Part shown: piece after piece, positions 1 to 10,338 of the stretch | How positions within the stretch are numbered: position 1 is the first letter of the stretch | How the letters are laid out: each line of letters opens with the position of its first letter | Assembly (NCBI GenBank): GCA_035048495.1 | Contig: CM068548.1 | Coordinates: forward strand, 6,809,464 to 6,873,463 | Direction of reading: 5' to 3' | Source: Euptelea pleiosperma | Taxonomy: Eukaryota; Streptophyta; Magnoliopsida; Ranunculales; Eupteleaceae | Length of the DNA stretch: 64,000 nt | Notes under the pieces: generated by a model | The model's input: the letters and a program-made list of their open reading frames with translations, nothing else | Databases searched by the model: none | What the model was told of the DNA's origin: nothing | Program-made: the position numbers and the translations under genes

Positions 1-889
1 AATATTCTTCAAAAAAAAAAAATCATAAAAGACAAGATTTTGGACTAAAATTGCTCGTCAGGGTGGTAATTGGCCAGGCACAAGACTCCGGTAGGTTGGC
101 TGCCTGTGATAGGTTGCCAAGCTACAAAGTCCCAGGGTCAGAGGACCATCGAAATGACACCGGTTGCAAACTCCACTAACCTAAACTCCCTGGCATAAAT
201 CTATATATAGCTTAATGGCATTCAGGGGCATGAACAACGTATTCACCCCTGCTGCTATTAGACATAGGCCGGCGAATTAATGCCATCATCACTTGAATCA
301 AATAAAAGGGGACTCCCCCTACCTTTGATCTGAGCCAGAGGGGATCATCGATCTACTTAGCTATGGCCAAACCAACCCATAAGCTGATGAAGCATACCTC
401 ACCCATTCCATATCCGGAGGGGGCACCTCCCCTATCTCTGATCCAGCCGCCCTAGTCTTTCTCTAGCTCGGGCCAGCATCATTTGATTTGGAGTTAGGGT
501 TTCAGCCCAAACTCATATTCTTGCTTTAAGGTTGAAGAAAGGTTCATTTATCCTTCAGAAAAAAAATTGTTGGTCAATTTGGATCATGGACGGTCATAGA
601 CGATGGACCAGGTCATCGGAGGTAAGTCAGCTTTTTCAAATTGTGTGGGGGTATGTAAAATTTCAAAGACAAGACGAGGGTATGTCATAAATTCCCTTAT
701 ATTTAGTACTCCAAATGTGTCTCAAACAAACATGAACCGGTCTCAAACAAACATGAACCAAATTGCCTTAATTAGCATTGTAAAACGCATTATAATCCAT
801 GTCCATACACACTCTTATTCTCTGAATTCAAAGTGCAAATACAACTAAAACATAAGATTTCGATCTCACCAACACCGTAACATCGTAAA
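1..889. other. No gene recognised
   Basis: I find no coding region with family resemblance in this stretch. Short open frames here lack recognisable motifs. Poly-A runs near positions 10-22 and 559-566 suggest old retroposon debris, but no element ends can be set. The right end (about 849-889) is the probable 3' UTR of the minus-strand gene that follows. Confidence 0.5.
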
Positions 890-1387
890 TTACTTACTAG
901 GGCGCAGAGCTTCTTCCATTCTCTTTCCCATGACCTGCAGGCCATTGTCGATAAAAGAAAAAACATTCTCAAATGTCCAGCCTTCTACCGGATCAACTTC
1001 GAATGACCACTCGATTTCACAACCTTCTTGGCCATCATTCTCCCATGGCAATACCTTGACTGTCGACACATAAGAGTAGAACTTAACATTGCTATCGATA
1101 ATCGAATAGCTATAGGTCTTCATGATCGGATCAATAGCTAGTAATTTCTGTTTGGTCCAATTAGTTGTCTCTCCGTCACCGTTGTCGTATGGGGTTTTGA
1201 AGCCAGCACAGTAACGGACGCAACCAGGTTGTCCCGAGATGCCTTCAACTTGACGGCAAGTGGCGAGGGTCGGGAACCACTTGTTCAGGGTGAAGAAATC
1301 CTCCAAGAGCGGCCATACCTCGTCTGCTGTTGGGCCTGTTAGCTTGGTACGAGCCTTGCCTTCCCATTTTGGCTGTTCATGTGCCAT
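890..1387 (-). CDS. Lachrymatory-factor-synthase-like START/Bet v 1 family protein
   Basis: Predicted 165-aa single-exon protein of the polyketide-cyclase/START (Bet v 1-like) fold. It resembles the plant group annotated 'lachrymatory-factor synthase-like', small soluble proteins with a hydrophobic cavity. Visible family motifs are WEGKA near residue 8, VWPLLEDFF at 24-32, KWFPTL at 36-41, VEGI-GQPG at 47-55, RYCAG at 58-62, KLLAIDP at 81-87, VKVLPW near 110 and DPVEGW followed by the C-terminal helix GKRMEEAL. Length is normal for the family. I chose the ATG at 1387 because the upstream in-frame ATG at 1438 lies beyond the TATA box (1427-1434). Only onion-type enzymes are shown to make lachrymatory factor. 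The residue after WTK here is Gln, where the onion enzyme may have an essential Glu; this needs an alignment. The substrate is therefore unknown. The frame is intact, so the gene is probably functional. Confidence 0.88.
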   Translation of the reverse strand: MAHEQPKWEGKARTKLTGPTADEVWPLLEDFFTLNKWFPTLATCRQVEGISGQPGCVRYCAGFKTPYDNGDGETTNWTKQKLLAIDPIMKTYSYSIIDSNVKFYSYVSTVKVLPWENDGQEGCEIEWSFEVDPVEGWTFENVFSFIDNGLQVMGKRMEEALRPSK

Positions 1388-1426
1388 GAGTGACTTTTTT
1401 GTGAGATAGAGAGAATACTTGGCAGG

Positions 1427-1434
1427 ATTTATAG
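1427..1434 (-). promoter_or_regulatory. TATA box of the START-like gene
   Basis: The minus strand reads CTATAAAT about 40 bases upstream of the ATG at 1387. A start roughly 30 bases downstream gives a leader of only 10-20 bases. This argues against the longer reading frame that begins at 1438. Confidence 0.65.
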
Positions 1435-1439
1435 GCAAA

Positions 1440-2087
1440 CTTGTGATGGAAGATTATCAAAAAAAAAAAATAGTCCAGGAAGATTACCAAAACTTGTGAC
1501 CAAATGTCCTAATCCAATGATCCATGATATTTTTTTTTAGGCGGACAAATCTAGTATGCATATGTTTGCAGACTTAAAAGTATGCGAACATTGTCAGCAT
1601 TGTTGGCTGTCCATTGAAAAACGTGTTATTTCGATGTAGAATGCCACTTAACGGTAGTTACCTTAACATTGGAGATAAAGCAACTAGAGTTAAATGCCAC
1701 GTAACCCCAGGACAGGTAGTACTTAAGTATGAGAAAAGATTCCATGGCCCCGTCTCCCCCACTGAAAATGTCTGACACGTACTCCAATCCCTTAACTCAA
1801 CCCGCGTTAAGCCCTTGGGAGACATTTTGGGAGGGCATGGGGCCAGCAAATATTTCCCCCTTAAGGTCTAGACCTGGTCTTTGGGATTCGTGTGTTGTGA
1901 ATCCGTACATCGTCCCTTCTCCAAACCATTGGATGTTCTTTGAAATTTGTATGGCTGTCTGTGGTGGGGACTCGTGGGAATCTCGTGGGAATCAATGGTC
2001 TGAAAAAGCTTTGGGACGATGCTAATGCTTACTATCCGTAGCACAACAGAAAGTGGGTGACCAGTGTTGCCATCGTCCCATCATCTT
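1440..2087. other. Intergenic, nothing recognised
   Basis: I see no coding potential beyond short chance frames, and no element ends. The segment left of the MITE at 2088 is not clearly repeated elsewhere in the window. Confidence 0.4.
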
Positions 2088-2484
2088 GAGTAAAACTTCA
2101 CTGACCGCTCATGGTCAGCGAAGCCAATGACCGCCCACAATATGAGCAACGTGGCACATTTTTAGAGGACACTGACCATATGCATTGATGTTTGGCCAAT
2201 CCGTAGGTGAACCTACAAACCAAAAATAAACCTGATTAGTGATTTCTATGTGTTGGATTGGAGTCATTTTCATGGGTTGATTTTAACCATGAATTTGAAC
2301 ATTACTGACCATTTTTTGGTACAAAGATCCAAATGTTCGAATAAATCACTAATCTAGCTGATTTTTTGGTTCCTCAGTCAACATAGGGATTGGCCAAACA
2401 TCCATACGGGCGTCCTCTAAGTGTGCCACGTGGCTCATATCGTGGGTAGTCACGGCTTTGCTGACAGCAAATTAAGTTGTACTC
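2088..2484. mobile_element. MITE, family A (GAGTAAAACTT ends), foldback
   Basis: The ends read GAGTAAAACTT and AGTTGTACTC in inverted orientation. The two arms carry matching inverted motifs: a 'gtttggccaatcc' arm with 'caaaccaaaaat' on the left, and 'ttttttggtt' with 'ggccaaacatcc' on the right. The whole unit is about 400 bp, has no coding capacity and folds back on itself. The same family recurs at least eight times in the window. Superfamily assignment (Mutator-like) rests on the copy at 28883-29265. Confidence 0.7.
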
Positions 2485-2554
2485 CATCATCCCTATTATT
2501 GTCGATGGATGGGCATTGTTACCATTGTCCTATATATCCTCGCCCATTCATATT

Positions 2555-3381
2555 GTGGATAATCCTCACATTCACACCACACAAATTACAAAGAAAATCT
2601 AAGGGACCACGATGCTAAAGGACGTTACTATCCTCTTCCAAATCGGATTGCTAACCATGCCCGAAGGCAAAAACATGTTTTAAACAAGAGTTGATAGTGA
2701 AAAGCTAAAAGCTAGGTTACTCGAGTACGACTGAGACATCGCTAGAATATGTCATGGACACGGCATTTCATCCTAGAAATGTTTCTTGCTAAATGTACAT
2801 AAATTTGTTTTTCTAGATCAATAAATCCTTTTTTCTAGAAAACTTTCCCTTGCCATACAGGGCCTTAATTATTAATTCTTACTGTTAAAATGCAAGTGTC
2901 GGTTAAAATAATCGTAACTAGATGCTTGCTTTTTTGCGGATATATAAGAAAAAAAAATTCCACACTTTCCGAACGACATATAGTACGCGTGCTCAGGAAT
3001 CCATATAAGCTAAGGCAGTGTTTGGTAGCATGTCTTTATCCGAAGACGTTAAGGTGCGTCGGGTACAGCCATCAATATCAGCAAATGTGGTACCCATCGA
3101 TAATACAATACTATTATGTAATGGTCCGAGATGGCATGCAGTCCATAGGAGCTCCATCCTCGGGTATTGAGGTCGTGGTTCCTTCAAGGTGTTTGGCATT
3201 TCTACTAAAATTATATTTTGAATATAAGGGCATTTTTGGTAAGTCATTTTGTAGGCAAATCCAAATATTTGCCCTCGCAAATCACATTTTCTTGTGTTTA
3301 ATGTGCAATTTTCTCAAGAAAATATTTATCTGGGCCTACTTGAACCATGAATGTTGGGACGTACCCCTCGTATATCTAAAT
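2555..3381 (+). repeat. Dispersed segmental repeat, copy 1
   Basis: Starts near 'cacaccacacaaattacaaag' and carries 'caaaaacatgttttaaac', 'aagagttgatagtg' and 'tagtacgcgtgct'. The same landmarks appear in the same order at 3470-4484 and 6829-8296. Part of it (3075-3320) also recurs at 20419-20680. Non-coding; probably an old DNA transposon or a duplicated block. Confidence 0.6.
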
Positions 3382-3447
3382 GAGGGATTGGCCAAACATC
3401 CATATGGTCAGCTTTAATGACCGTTGGCGGTCAGCAAAGTTTTACTC
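3382..3447. mobile_element. MITE family A, right half only
   Basis: Contains the right arm 'ggccaaacatccatatgg' and the inverted end 'caaagttttactc' without a left arm. Truncated copy. Confidence 0.55.
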
Positions 3448-3469
3448 CACCATCCCTATTATTGTTGAT

Positions 3470-4484
3470 GGATACGGACCATGATTCTAAAGGACGTGAC
3501 TAACGTTTTCCAAATTAGATTACTGACCTTGCAAGAAGGCAAAAACATGTTTTAAACAAGAGTTGATGGTGAAAAGCAAAAAGCTAGGTTACCCGAGTAC
3601 GATTGAGACATCACTAGAATATGTCATGGACATAGAATTTAAAATGGAGCTAGAAATCATGGTTTGAGTAACAACAGTACATAACCGCTGTTATAACGGT
3701 TACATCCTTTTACCATTACTATTATTTTACAGTTATTTATTGTTAGGCCTAGTATGTTGCCCTTAAAAAGTTCCCTAGAAATAATTCTTGCTAAATGGAC
3801 ATAATTTTTTTTTTCTAGATCAACACATTTTAACATTTAAATCATTTTTTCTCAAAAACTTTCCCTTGCCATACGGGCCCTTAATTACTAATTCTTACTA
3901 TTAAAATGCAAGTGTCTGTTAAAATAATGGTCACTGATGTATGCTGTTAAGATGCTATGACAGTCCCTTTCTAATCATGCTTTTTTTTATTTTTGTGGAT
4001 ACAGAAGAAAAAAATTCAACACACTTTCCAAATTGCACATAGTACGCGTGCTTAGGAATCCATACAAGCCAAGGCTGTGTTTGGTAGCATGTCTTTATCC
4101 GACGACGTGCATCTTGAAGGTGCATCTTATAGATTTTTTATAGAAAACCTTTTTTCAACCATGAATCTAAAGTTATGGACAAAAACAAACTGAAACTGAG
4201 ATTTTGTTTTGAGGGTCCAATTTCATCTTTCAAACCTACCTGCATTTTAATCTATATAAATAACAAATAAGATTCAAACCTAAGGCTCTGTATGGTTGCC
4301 TTGAATAAGTTTTCTAGAAATGATTTTTGCATATATATTCCTACTTTAAAGCCAAAGCTTGGGTTGTCACATGATTTTTACTGCAACGTTCACATGATGT
4401 TCACCTAGGAAACTATGCCCGTAAAAAAAAAACATATACGCACTTATTAGTTTATTAAATGTGCTTCTCCATCAAAAACCTATG
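3470..4484 (+). repeat. Dispersed segmental repeat, copy 2
   Basis: Same ordered landmarks as 2555-3381. It extends further, through 'aacctaaggctctgtatgg' (4280) and 'cgttcacatgatgttcacc', which are shared with the copy at 6829-8296. Confidence 0.6.
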
Positions 4485-4670
4485 ATAGGTTTCATAGTTT
4501 CAATTGAGTTATAACTCCTAATTGTAGTAGAATTCATTTTAGTCGCACCCCACAAAATGTGAGGGCATCCGACCTGTTGAGAGCAACCCACTAAGATTAT
4601 CGAAGTTTATGAGAGTGGGGGGATCTGCCTCCCTGGTCAAAGCACTCAACTATTTTCAAAGTTTTTGATT

Positions 4671-4954
4671 TAGGGGGCGTTTGGGAACGAGAAGTAAAAG
4701 CACTTCTACTTGTAGTAGAAGTTATAAGTTGATTTTTTACCTCCAAAAAATAGAAATTCAAATGTCAGGAGGGATTCTAATTTTCGAGAAGTTATTTCTC
4801 TTAGAAGTCAAAAGCTAAAAATTTTAGCTTCAGTTTTAAGTTAATTTTTAACTTTCAAAAGTTAAAATATAAAACACATCCAAACTAACTTTTTAACTTT
4901 TTGACTTATAAAAGTCAATAAGTTACTTATTTTTGTGTTGCCAAACGCCCCCTA
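4671..4954. mobile_element. MITE with GGGGGCGTTTGG terminal inverted repeats
   Basis: Left end TAGGGGGCGTTTGG and right end CCAAACGCCCCCTA are inverted repeats. The 284-bp unit is A/T-rich with repeated 'agaagtta' and 'aaaagtta' motifs, typical of non-autonomous hAT- or Harbinger-like MITEs. No clear target duplication is seen. A second, interrupted copy lies at 42746-43647. Confidence 0.75.
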
Positions 4955-4997
4955 GATGGCCATTACAGCACGATCCAAACGGGCACTATAGCAAATC

Positions 4998-5396
4998 AGT
5001 AAAACTTGTCACAACGGCTTGTGACCGAAGCCGATCACCGCCTACAATATGAGCCACATAGCTGACTATTAGAGGGCGCTGACCGTATGGATGTTTGGCC
5101 AGTCCCACGGTGGACCTGCAAACAAAAAATCAGCCTGATTAGTGATTTACAATGTTATGGATCTTTGCACCCAAATAACGCTCAATAATGCTCAAATTTC
5201 TACGGTGAAATCAACCCGTGAAAATGACTTCAATTCAACGCTTAGAATTCACCAATAAGGCTGATTTTTGGTTTGCAGATCCACCGAGGGACTGGCCAAA
5301 CATCCATACGGTCAGCGTCCACTAAGAGCGTGCCACGTGGCTCTTATTGTGGGTTGTGACCGGCTTTCATAAGCCCGTTGTGACAGAAGTTTTACT
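4998..5396. mobile_element. MITE family A, complete foldback copy
   Basis: The ends AGTAAAACTTGTCACAACG and the inverted 'cgttgtgacagaagttttac' match closely. Both arms carry the family core with 'ggatgtttggccagtccc' on the left and 'gggactggccaaacatcc' on the right. This is one of the best preserved copies. Confidence 0.8.
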
Positions 5397-6828
5397 CTCT
5401 CACAGTTGGTTTGCAGAGAAAAAGAGAGAAAAGATGAGAGGGTGCGTAAAAAGTATAAAGTTTTCATAAGGGTATTTATGTAATAAAAAAATTAAGTTAA
5501 AAAACAAGGATTTCGAGTGCCCTCACATTTTATGGGGTGCGACTAAAATTACCCTTTGATTTAAGTAGAATTAGGTTTTTCAAAGAGATGGAATTACTTA
5601 CAACTTAGTTTATTACTTATACATCAATTTAACCATACATTATGAAAATAAAATAGTCAATAATGACTCATTATACCCATACAAGATGTATGAACACAAA
5701 TAGATCTTGGGCCAAGCCCACATGGCTTGGATGACCCATATCCATATCTAGATAAGATCACAACATCATATATGATTAGATGACTGTAAATTATAAATTT
5801 TTATCTTTTAAATAACTCCCAAAATACAAGTCAAATTCATCTCAAATAAAGGATCCACCATAAAAACGAATTATCTACATGATGTACCAATAAAATTTCT
5901 ATTCACAAATTTTGAAATTCACGTACTTGGTAAAATTACAAAAATACCCCTAAAAATGAAAATTACTATTCTAATGAACACATAAACTAAAATAAGTAAA
6001 AGTGAGTTGTGAAAAAACTTAATTACCCCGAATAAGCAAAATCATGAAACTACGTACCCTCTCAGAGACAAACTATTTGAAAGCTCTCCTAGGTTATTAA
6101 GTTCACCTAAAAATTTATGGTTATGCTTACAAGGGAGTGAAATTATTAATTTAACCATAGTTATAAAATTATCAAAATGCTCTTTTAAAAAAAATTCTAG
6201 GTACTACAAGCACATGCCTGCACTAAGGTTCACATCAACCTGGGTCTAGAAACTTTGGGTTATTATAGTGTGACGACTATTTGAGGGACTTTTGTATCAA
6301 TATAGAATTATGTATCATAATTTTCATTTGATCAAGGATTTGCTCATTGAAATCCAATGGTTATAATTAATTAATCATGGGTTGGTGTTTTAACTGTAGC
6401 TCCATCTAGGGATGTGCCAAACAACCATACAGTGTATGGACTCTGAGTGTGCCACATGGCTCATATGAACGTTGGTGAGCATCCATGTGCAAAGACGTTC
6501 ATGAGAAAAACTAGACTCATTTCATTCGATGAGCGTTCGGTTATTACAAGTATGTTCTGAATACAAATCTTTAAATTCCTTTCAACCATTTCAAGCGCCT
6601 TTACACAGGTAAGAAATGATTCCATTTTTGCGTATGGACATCTGTATAAGCCCCGTGGGGTGGACCTATATAATCCAAAAGTTAGCCTTATTGGTCTCTA
6701 AGAATGTGCCACATAGCTCATATGGTCGTCTGTGAGCGAGCGATCGTGCTCAAAGATGTTTGTGAGCGAAAATGGACTCGTAAAAAGTGTTTCCACTGAA
6801 TAAAACTTGCAAGTCAATTAACGATATT
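5397..6828. other. A/T-rich intergenic DNA with decayed family-A MITE arms
   Basis: No gene found. Between about 6405 and 6780 there are two degenerate arms with 'gtgccacatggctcatat' and 'gtgccacatagctcatat' that recall family A. The rest (5400-6400) shows no recognisable element. Confidence 0.45.
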
Positions 6829-8296
6829 GGATGGTCCTCATCTTCACACCACACAAGCTACAAAGAAAATCTAAGGGTTTGAAACTAGGGACCACGTTGC
6901 TAAAGGACTTGATCATTATCCTTTTCCAAATTAGAATATTACTGACCTTGCAAGATGGCAAAAACATGTTTTAAGCGCAAAAGCATGTTTTAAACAAGAG
7001 TTGATTGAGAGTGAAAAGCTAAAAGCTAGGTTACCCGAGTACGCGTCGATTGAGACATTGCTAGAATATGTCATGGACATAGAATTTAAAATGGAGCTAG
7101 AACTCATGGTTTGAGTAACAACAGTACATAACGGCTGTTATAACGGTTACATCCTTTTACCAGTACTATTATTTTACGGTTATTTATTGTTAGGCCTTTT
7201 ATGTTGCCCTTAAAAAGTTCCCTAGAAATAATTCTTGCTAAATGTTCTACATCAACACATTTAACATTTAAATCGTTTTTCTAGAAAACTTTCCATTGCC
7301 ATACATGGCCTTAATTACTAATTCTTACTATCAAAATGCAAGTATCTGTTAAAATAATGGTAACTGATGCCTGTTGTTAAGATGCTATGATAGTCCTTTT
7401 TAAATCATGCTAAAAAATCCCAACAAGGGGAATTTTTATTTTTTTGTGGCGGATATATAAGAAAACAAATTCCACACACTTTCCGAACTGTACATAGTAC
7501 GCGTGCTTAGGAATCAACATACAAGTTAAGGCTGTGTTTGGTAGCACGTCTTTATCCGAAGACGTGCATCTTGAAGGTGCATCAGACAGCCATCTCGTGA
7601 AAGTATTTATCTGGGTCCACTTGCACCATGGTTGGGACCCCTCGTATATCTACCAATATTCCACATGGAACATGGATTTTTGTGTCCAACTTTTAAGATA
7701 TGGAATTCTGTATGATCTTTTTCATCTTTTTTTGTGGGTCCAATTTCATCTTTCAAACCTACCTACATTTAATATATATTACTATTTTAAACCGAAAAAT
7801 TGAGTCGTAATACTTTACGCACGACGTTTTATGTACCAATTCTTCCAAATGTCATTCCATCCATATTTCCGAAACAATCCCTTTAACTACTTTAATTTTT
7901 CAAAATAGTTCACTTATTTTCCAATTGAAAACCAAACTTTAGTTTATTTACCACAAAGCAATCATGTTTGACAACCAAACTTTACTCCTTGCGTTGCCAA
8001 ATTTTTCAAAGCAGTCTCTTCAAAATGGTGCGTTTAGAATTTGCTAATCATGCGTCACCCTTTAGTCTCAAAATCTAAATTAGAAAACAACACATAAGAT
8101 TCAAACCTAAGGCTATGTATGGTTGCCCTGAATAAGTTTTCTAGAAATAATTTTTGCATATCTATTACTGCTTTAAAGCCAAAACTTGGGTCGTAACATG
8201 ACGTTCACCACAACGTTCACACGATGTTCACTTTGGAATTCCTGTAAAAAAAAACATGTACACTTACTACTTCATTAAATGCGCTTCTCCACCAAA
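6829..8296 (+). repeat. Dispersed segmental repeat, copy 3 (longest)
   Basis: Shares ordered landmarks with 3470-4484, from 'cacaccacacaagctacaaag' to 'gcgcttctccaccaaaag'. It carries extra sequence between about 7590 and 8090 that the second copy lacks. Non-coding. Confidence 0.6.
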
Positions 8297-8898
8297 AGTA
8301 AAAAAAAGGTTCATTAAATGCCCCTAATGTACTCACCGGTTCTCATGCCATTAATTATATTTTTAATTCAGTTACTTGATAAATGTTTAATTACTTTGTC
8401 ATGCCATCATTATTATTTTTAATACATCTCCTTGATAATCACTTAATTACTTACTATGATATTATTTTCATTTTTTTAAAATAGTTCCTTAATAATAATT
8501 TTAATTCCTTTCTATACCCTCTAAACTGCCCTTTGGGTTGAAACTTTCTCACTTTGCCAATTCTTCCAAAAAGGCCCCTACAACTCATGTGCAACACACA
8601 TGGCACCCACTAGTACGTGTCATAATTAAAACTTTTTCTACATCAATACTTTCTAACACACAAATCATTTTTCTGTAAAAAAATGTGTCGATCGGTTTAG
8701 CCTAAGATTTTAGATTTTTCACGGGTTTCAATGGTTGGAGGTCCATACTCCATACCTATGTCTATAAAAAGGTATGTCCTTTGTTGTACAAAAAAAATTG
8801 AATCTTGGTTCGAAATCTCAGGATCGGAGACCGAATCGGTGGGCTTCGATCCCGATCCAGATCGGTCCTATTCAGAACAGGATCGACGCATCTCCCTC
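8297..8898. other. Intergenic flank of the large retrotransposon
   Basis: No gene recognised. The last 120 bases are richer in G+C. 'cggtgggcttcgatcc' (about 8840) and 'cggtgggctccgatcc' (about 20170) flank the insertion, so the element landed inside a short pre-existing direct repeat. Confidence 0.45.
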
Positions 8899-8903
8899 GA
8901 GAC
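8899..8903. repeat. Target site duplication GAGAC, left copy
   Basis: GAGAC abuts the left LTR. The identical pentamer abuts the right LTR at 20114-20118. Five bases is the usual duplication for a Ty3/gypsy integrase. Confidence 0.9.
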
Positions 8904-9880
8904 TGTAGGGAATAAATCCACACACCCCAAAATACGCGCTTTTTCCACGGGCTTGATATCCTTTGTGCTGTTGGATCCGAGGTCCCGGGACAGATCCGAG
9001 GTCAGAGTCCGAGGTATCCGAGGTCAGATTCCGATGTGTCCGAGATCAGATTCCGAGGAGTCCGAGGTGTCCGAGATCAGATTCCGAGGAGTCCGAAGTG
9101 AGGTTCCGAGACCGCCGAGTGATCCTGCAAATAACTCAATGTGGTGGAACTCCACCAAATGAGCCTCCGATGCTTAAGTCAGTCTTCTGAATAAAAGTTA
9201 TAATCCAGCTTCAATCTCCAAAATCGCGTCTTTCATACTGTAGCAAATGCTACTATTTATAGTGTTCAAAACTAGATATTTATGCAGATATTTTATATGG
9301 GCCAGTAAGAACTCACCATGTGTCTTTCGATAATAATTCTTCAAGTCTAAAAGTAATTCCGAGGTTTCCGAGGTTACCGAATATCATATCCGAGACTTCC
9401 GAGGATCCCGAATAAGGTAAATAAGATCAAGTGCCAAAATCAGTCACTAGCACCCGAGGACCCGAGGTCATAATTCATGGACCCGAGGTACCCGAGGTAC
9501 CCGAGGTGAATTCGTCAAGGGATCCAAGGAGTCCGACGTACCCGAGCAATCCGAGGTACCCGAGGTCAACTTGTTGGTGGGATCCGACTAACCCGAGGTA
9601 TCCGAGACCCCGAGGTCAATTTGTCATGGATCCGAGGAGTCCGAGGTACCCGAGGTCAATTTGTCATGGATCCGAGGGGTCCGAGGTACCCGAGGTCAAT
9701 TTGTCATGGATCCGAGGAGCCCGAGGTGCCCGAGGTCAATTTGTCATGGATCCGAGGAGCCCGAGGTGCCCAGTAAAGTTTTTGCAATTCCATGTTTCCG
9801 GCTAACCACGTGTCAGTCGAATCATGTGACACGTGGCACAATCGCATACGTCCACGTGTCAACAGATTTTATCCCCCACA
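8904..9880 (-). repeat. 3' LTR of the Tat element
   Basis: 977 bp, colinear with 19137-20113 at a constant offset of 10,233 with no indels seen. On the minus strand it starts TGTGGGGGATAAA and ends ATTCCCTACA. The plus strand carries many 'ccgaggt' and 'acccgaggt' units (8980-9120 and 9350-9770), a repeat-rich U3 region. A TATA box CTATAAATAG sits at 9253-9262 (minus). Confidence 0.95.
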
Positions 9881-10022
9881 ATCGCCCCTCTTGGAGATGA
9901 CACGTGTCCCACGCACGTGTGCACCGCACGTGTGATGACACGTGTCACCACCAAGAACGTGACGCGTGGTTTTCTCTGCGTCTCTTCGGCTCCTCTGCGC
10001 AGCATTTAATGCTTGCCACGTG
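9807..10022. promoter_or_regulatory. Array of eight CACGTG palindromes (G-box/ABRE core)
   Basis: CACGTG occurs at 9807, 9830, 9853, 9901, 9914, 9927, 9939 and 10017. The first three are spaced 23 bases apart and lie inside the LTR. The next four are spaced 12-13 bases apart and lie just outside it. Most sit in 'cacgtgtc' or 'gacacgtg' contexts. G-box and ABRE cores bind bZIP and bHLH factors in plants. The array lies upstream of the TATA box at 10081. Its LTR part is also present in the 5' LTR (20040, 20063, 20086), so it could serve both promoters. Confidence 0.8.
9881..9892 (-). promoter_or_regulatory. Polypurine tract of the Tat element
   Basis: The minus strand reads AAGAGGGGCGAT directly before the 3' LTR start TGTGGGGG. 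This is the plus-strand DNA primer site used in reverse transcription. It also overlaps the upstream region of the antisense gene. Confidence 0.8.
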
Positions 10023-10080
10023 TCAACCTGCCATTGGTCCGTACACACTGTTTTGTCAGTGTCATCATTACACTGAAGGG

Positions 10081-10090
10081 TATAAATAGG
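10081..10090 (+). promoter_or_regulatory. TATA box of the antisense gene
   Basis: TATAAATAGG sits on the plus strand about 250 bases before the ATG at 10339. It is preceded by a CCATTGG (CCAAT-like, 10031) and the CACGTG array. It is followed by a pyrimidine-rich leader with repeated 'ctctcggct' units (10150-10290). This is a complete plant-type core promoter inside the retrotransposon, directed against gag-pol. Confidence 0.75.
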
Positions 10091-10338
10091 TTGCTCTCGT
10101 CTCATTTTTCATCTTCTGGATTTTCAGTTTCTGTAGCTTCTCATTCTCGGACACGTCGGCTCTCTCGGCTCTCTCGGCTCCCTATTCTTTACATACCTCG
10201 GCACCATCGGATACCTTACTCGGCCCTCTCGGCTTCAATCCTCGGCCCTCTCGGCTCATTGTCTAACACTTCTCGGAGCTCTCGGCTCTCGTAGGTAAGC
10301 TTCTTTTAGTAAATTCCATGTCATCAGTCTCCTAAAAA

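Noticed and set aside
8731..9900. Several plus-strand frames rich in RSEV/PRSP units across the LTR (also 19186-20136)
   Set aside because: Low-complexity translations of the 'ccgaggt' repeats; identical in both LTRs and without homology.
10297..10330. Possible 5' UTR intron of the antisense gene (GTAG|GTAAGC donor)
   Set aside because: The only nearby acceptor would make an intron of about 30 bases, too short for plants; the leader may simply contain a donor-like word.
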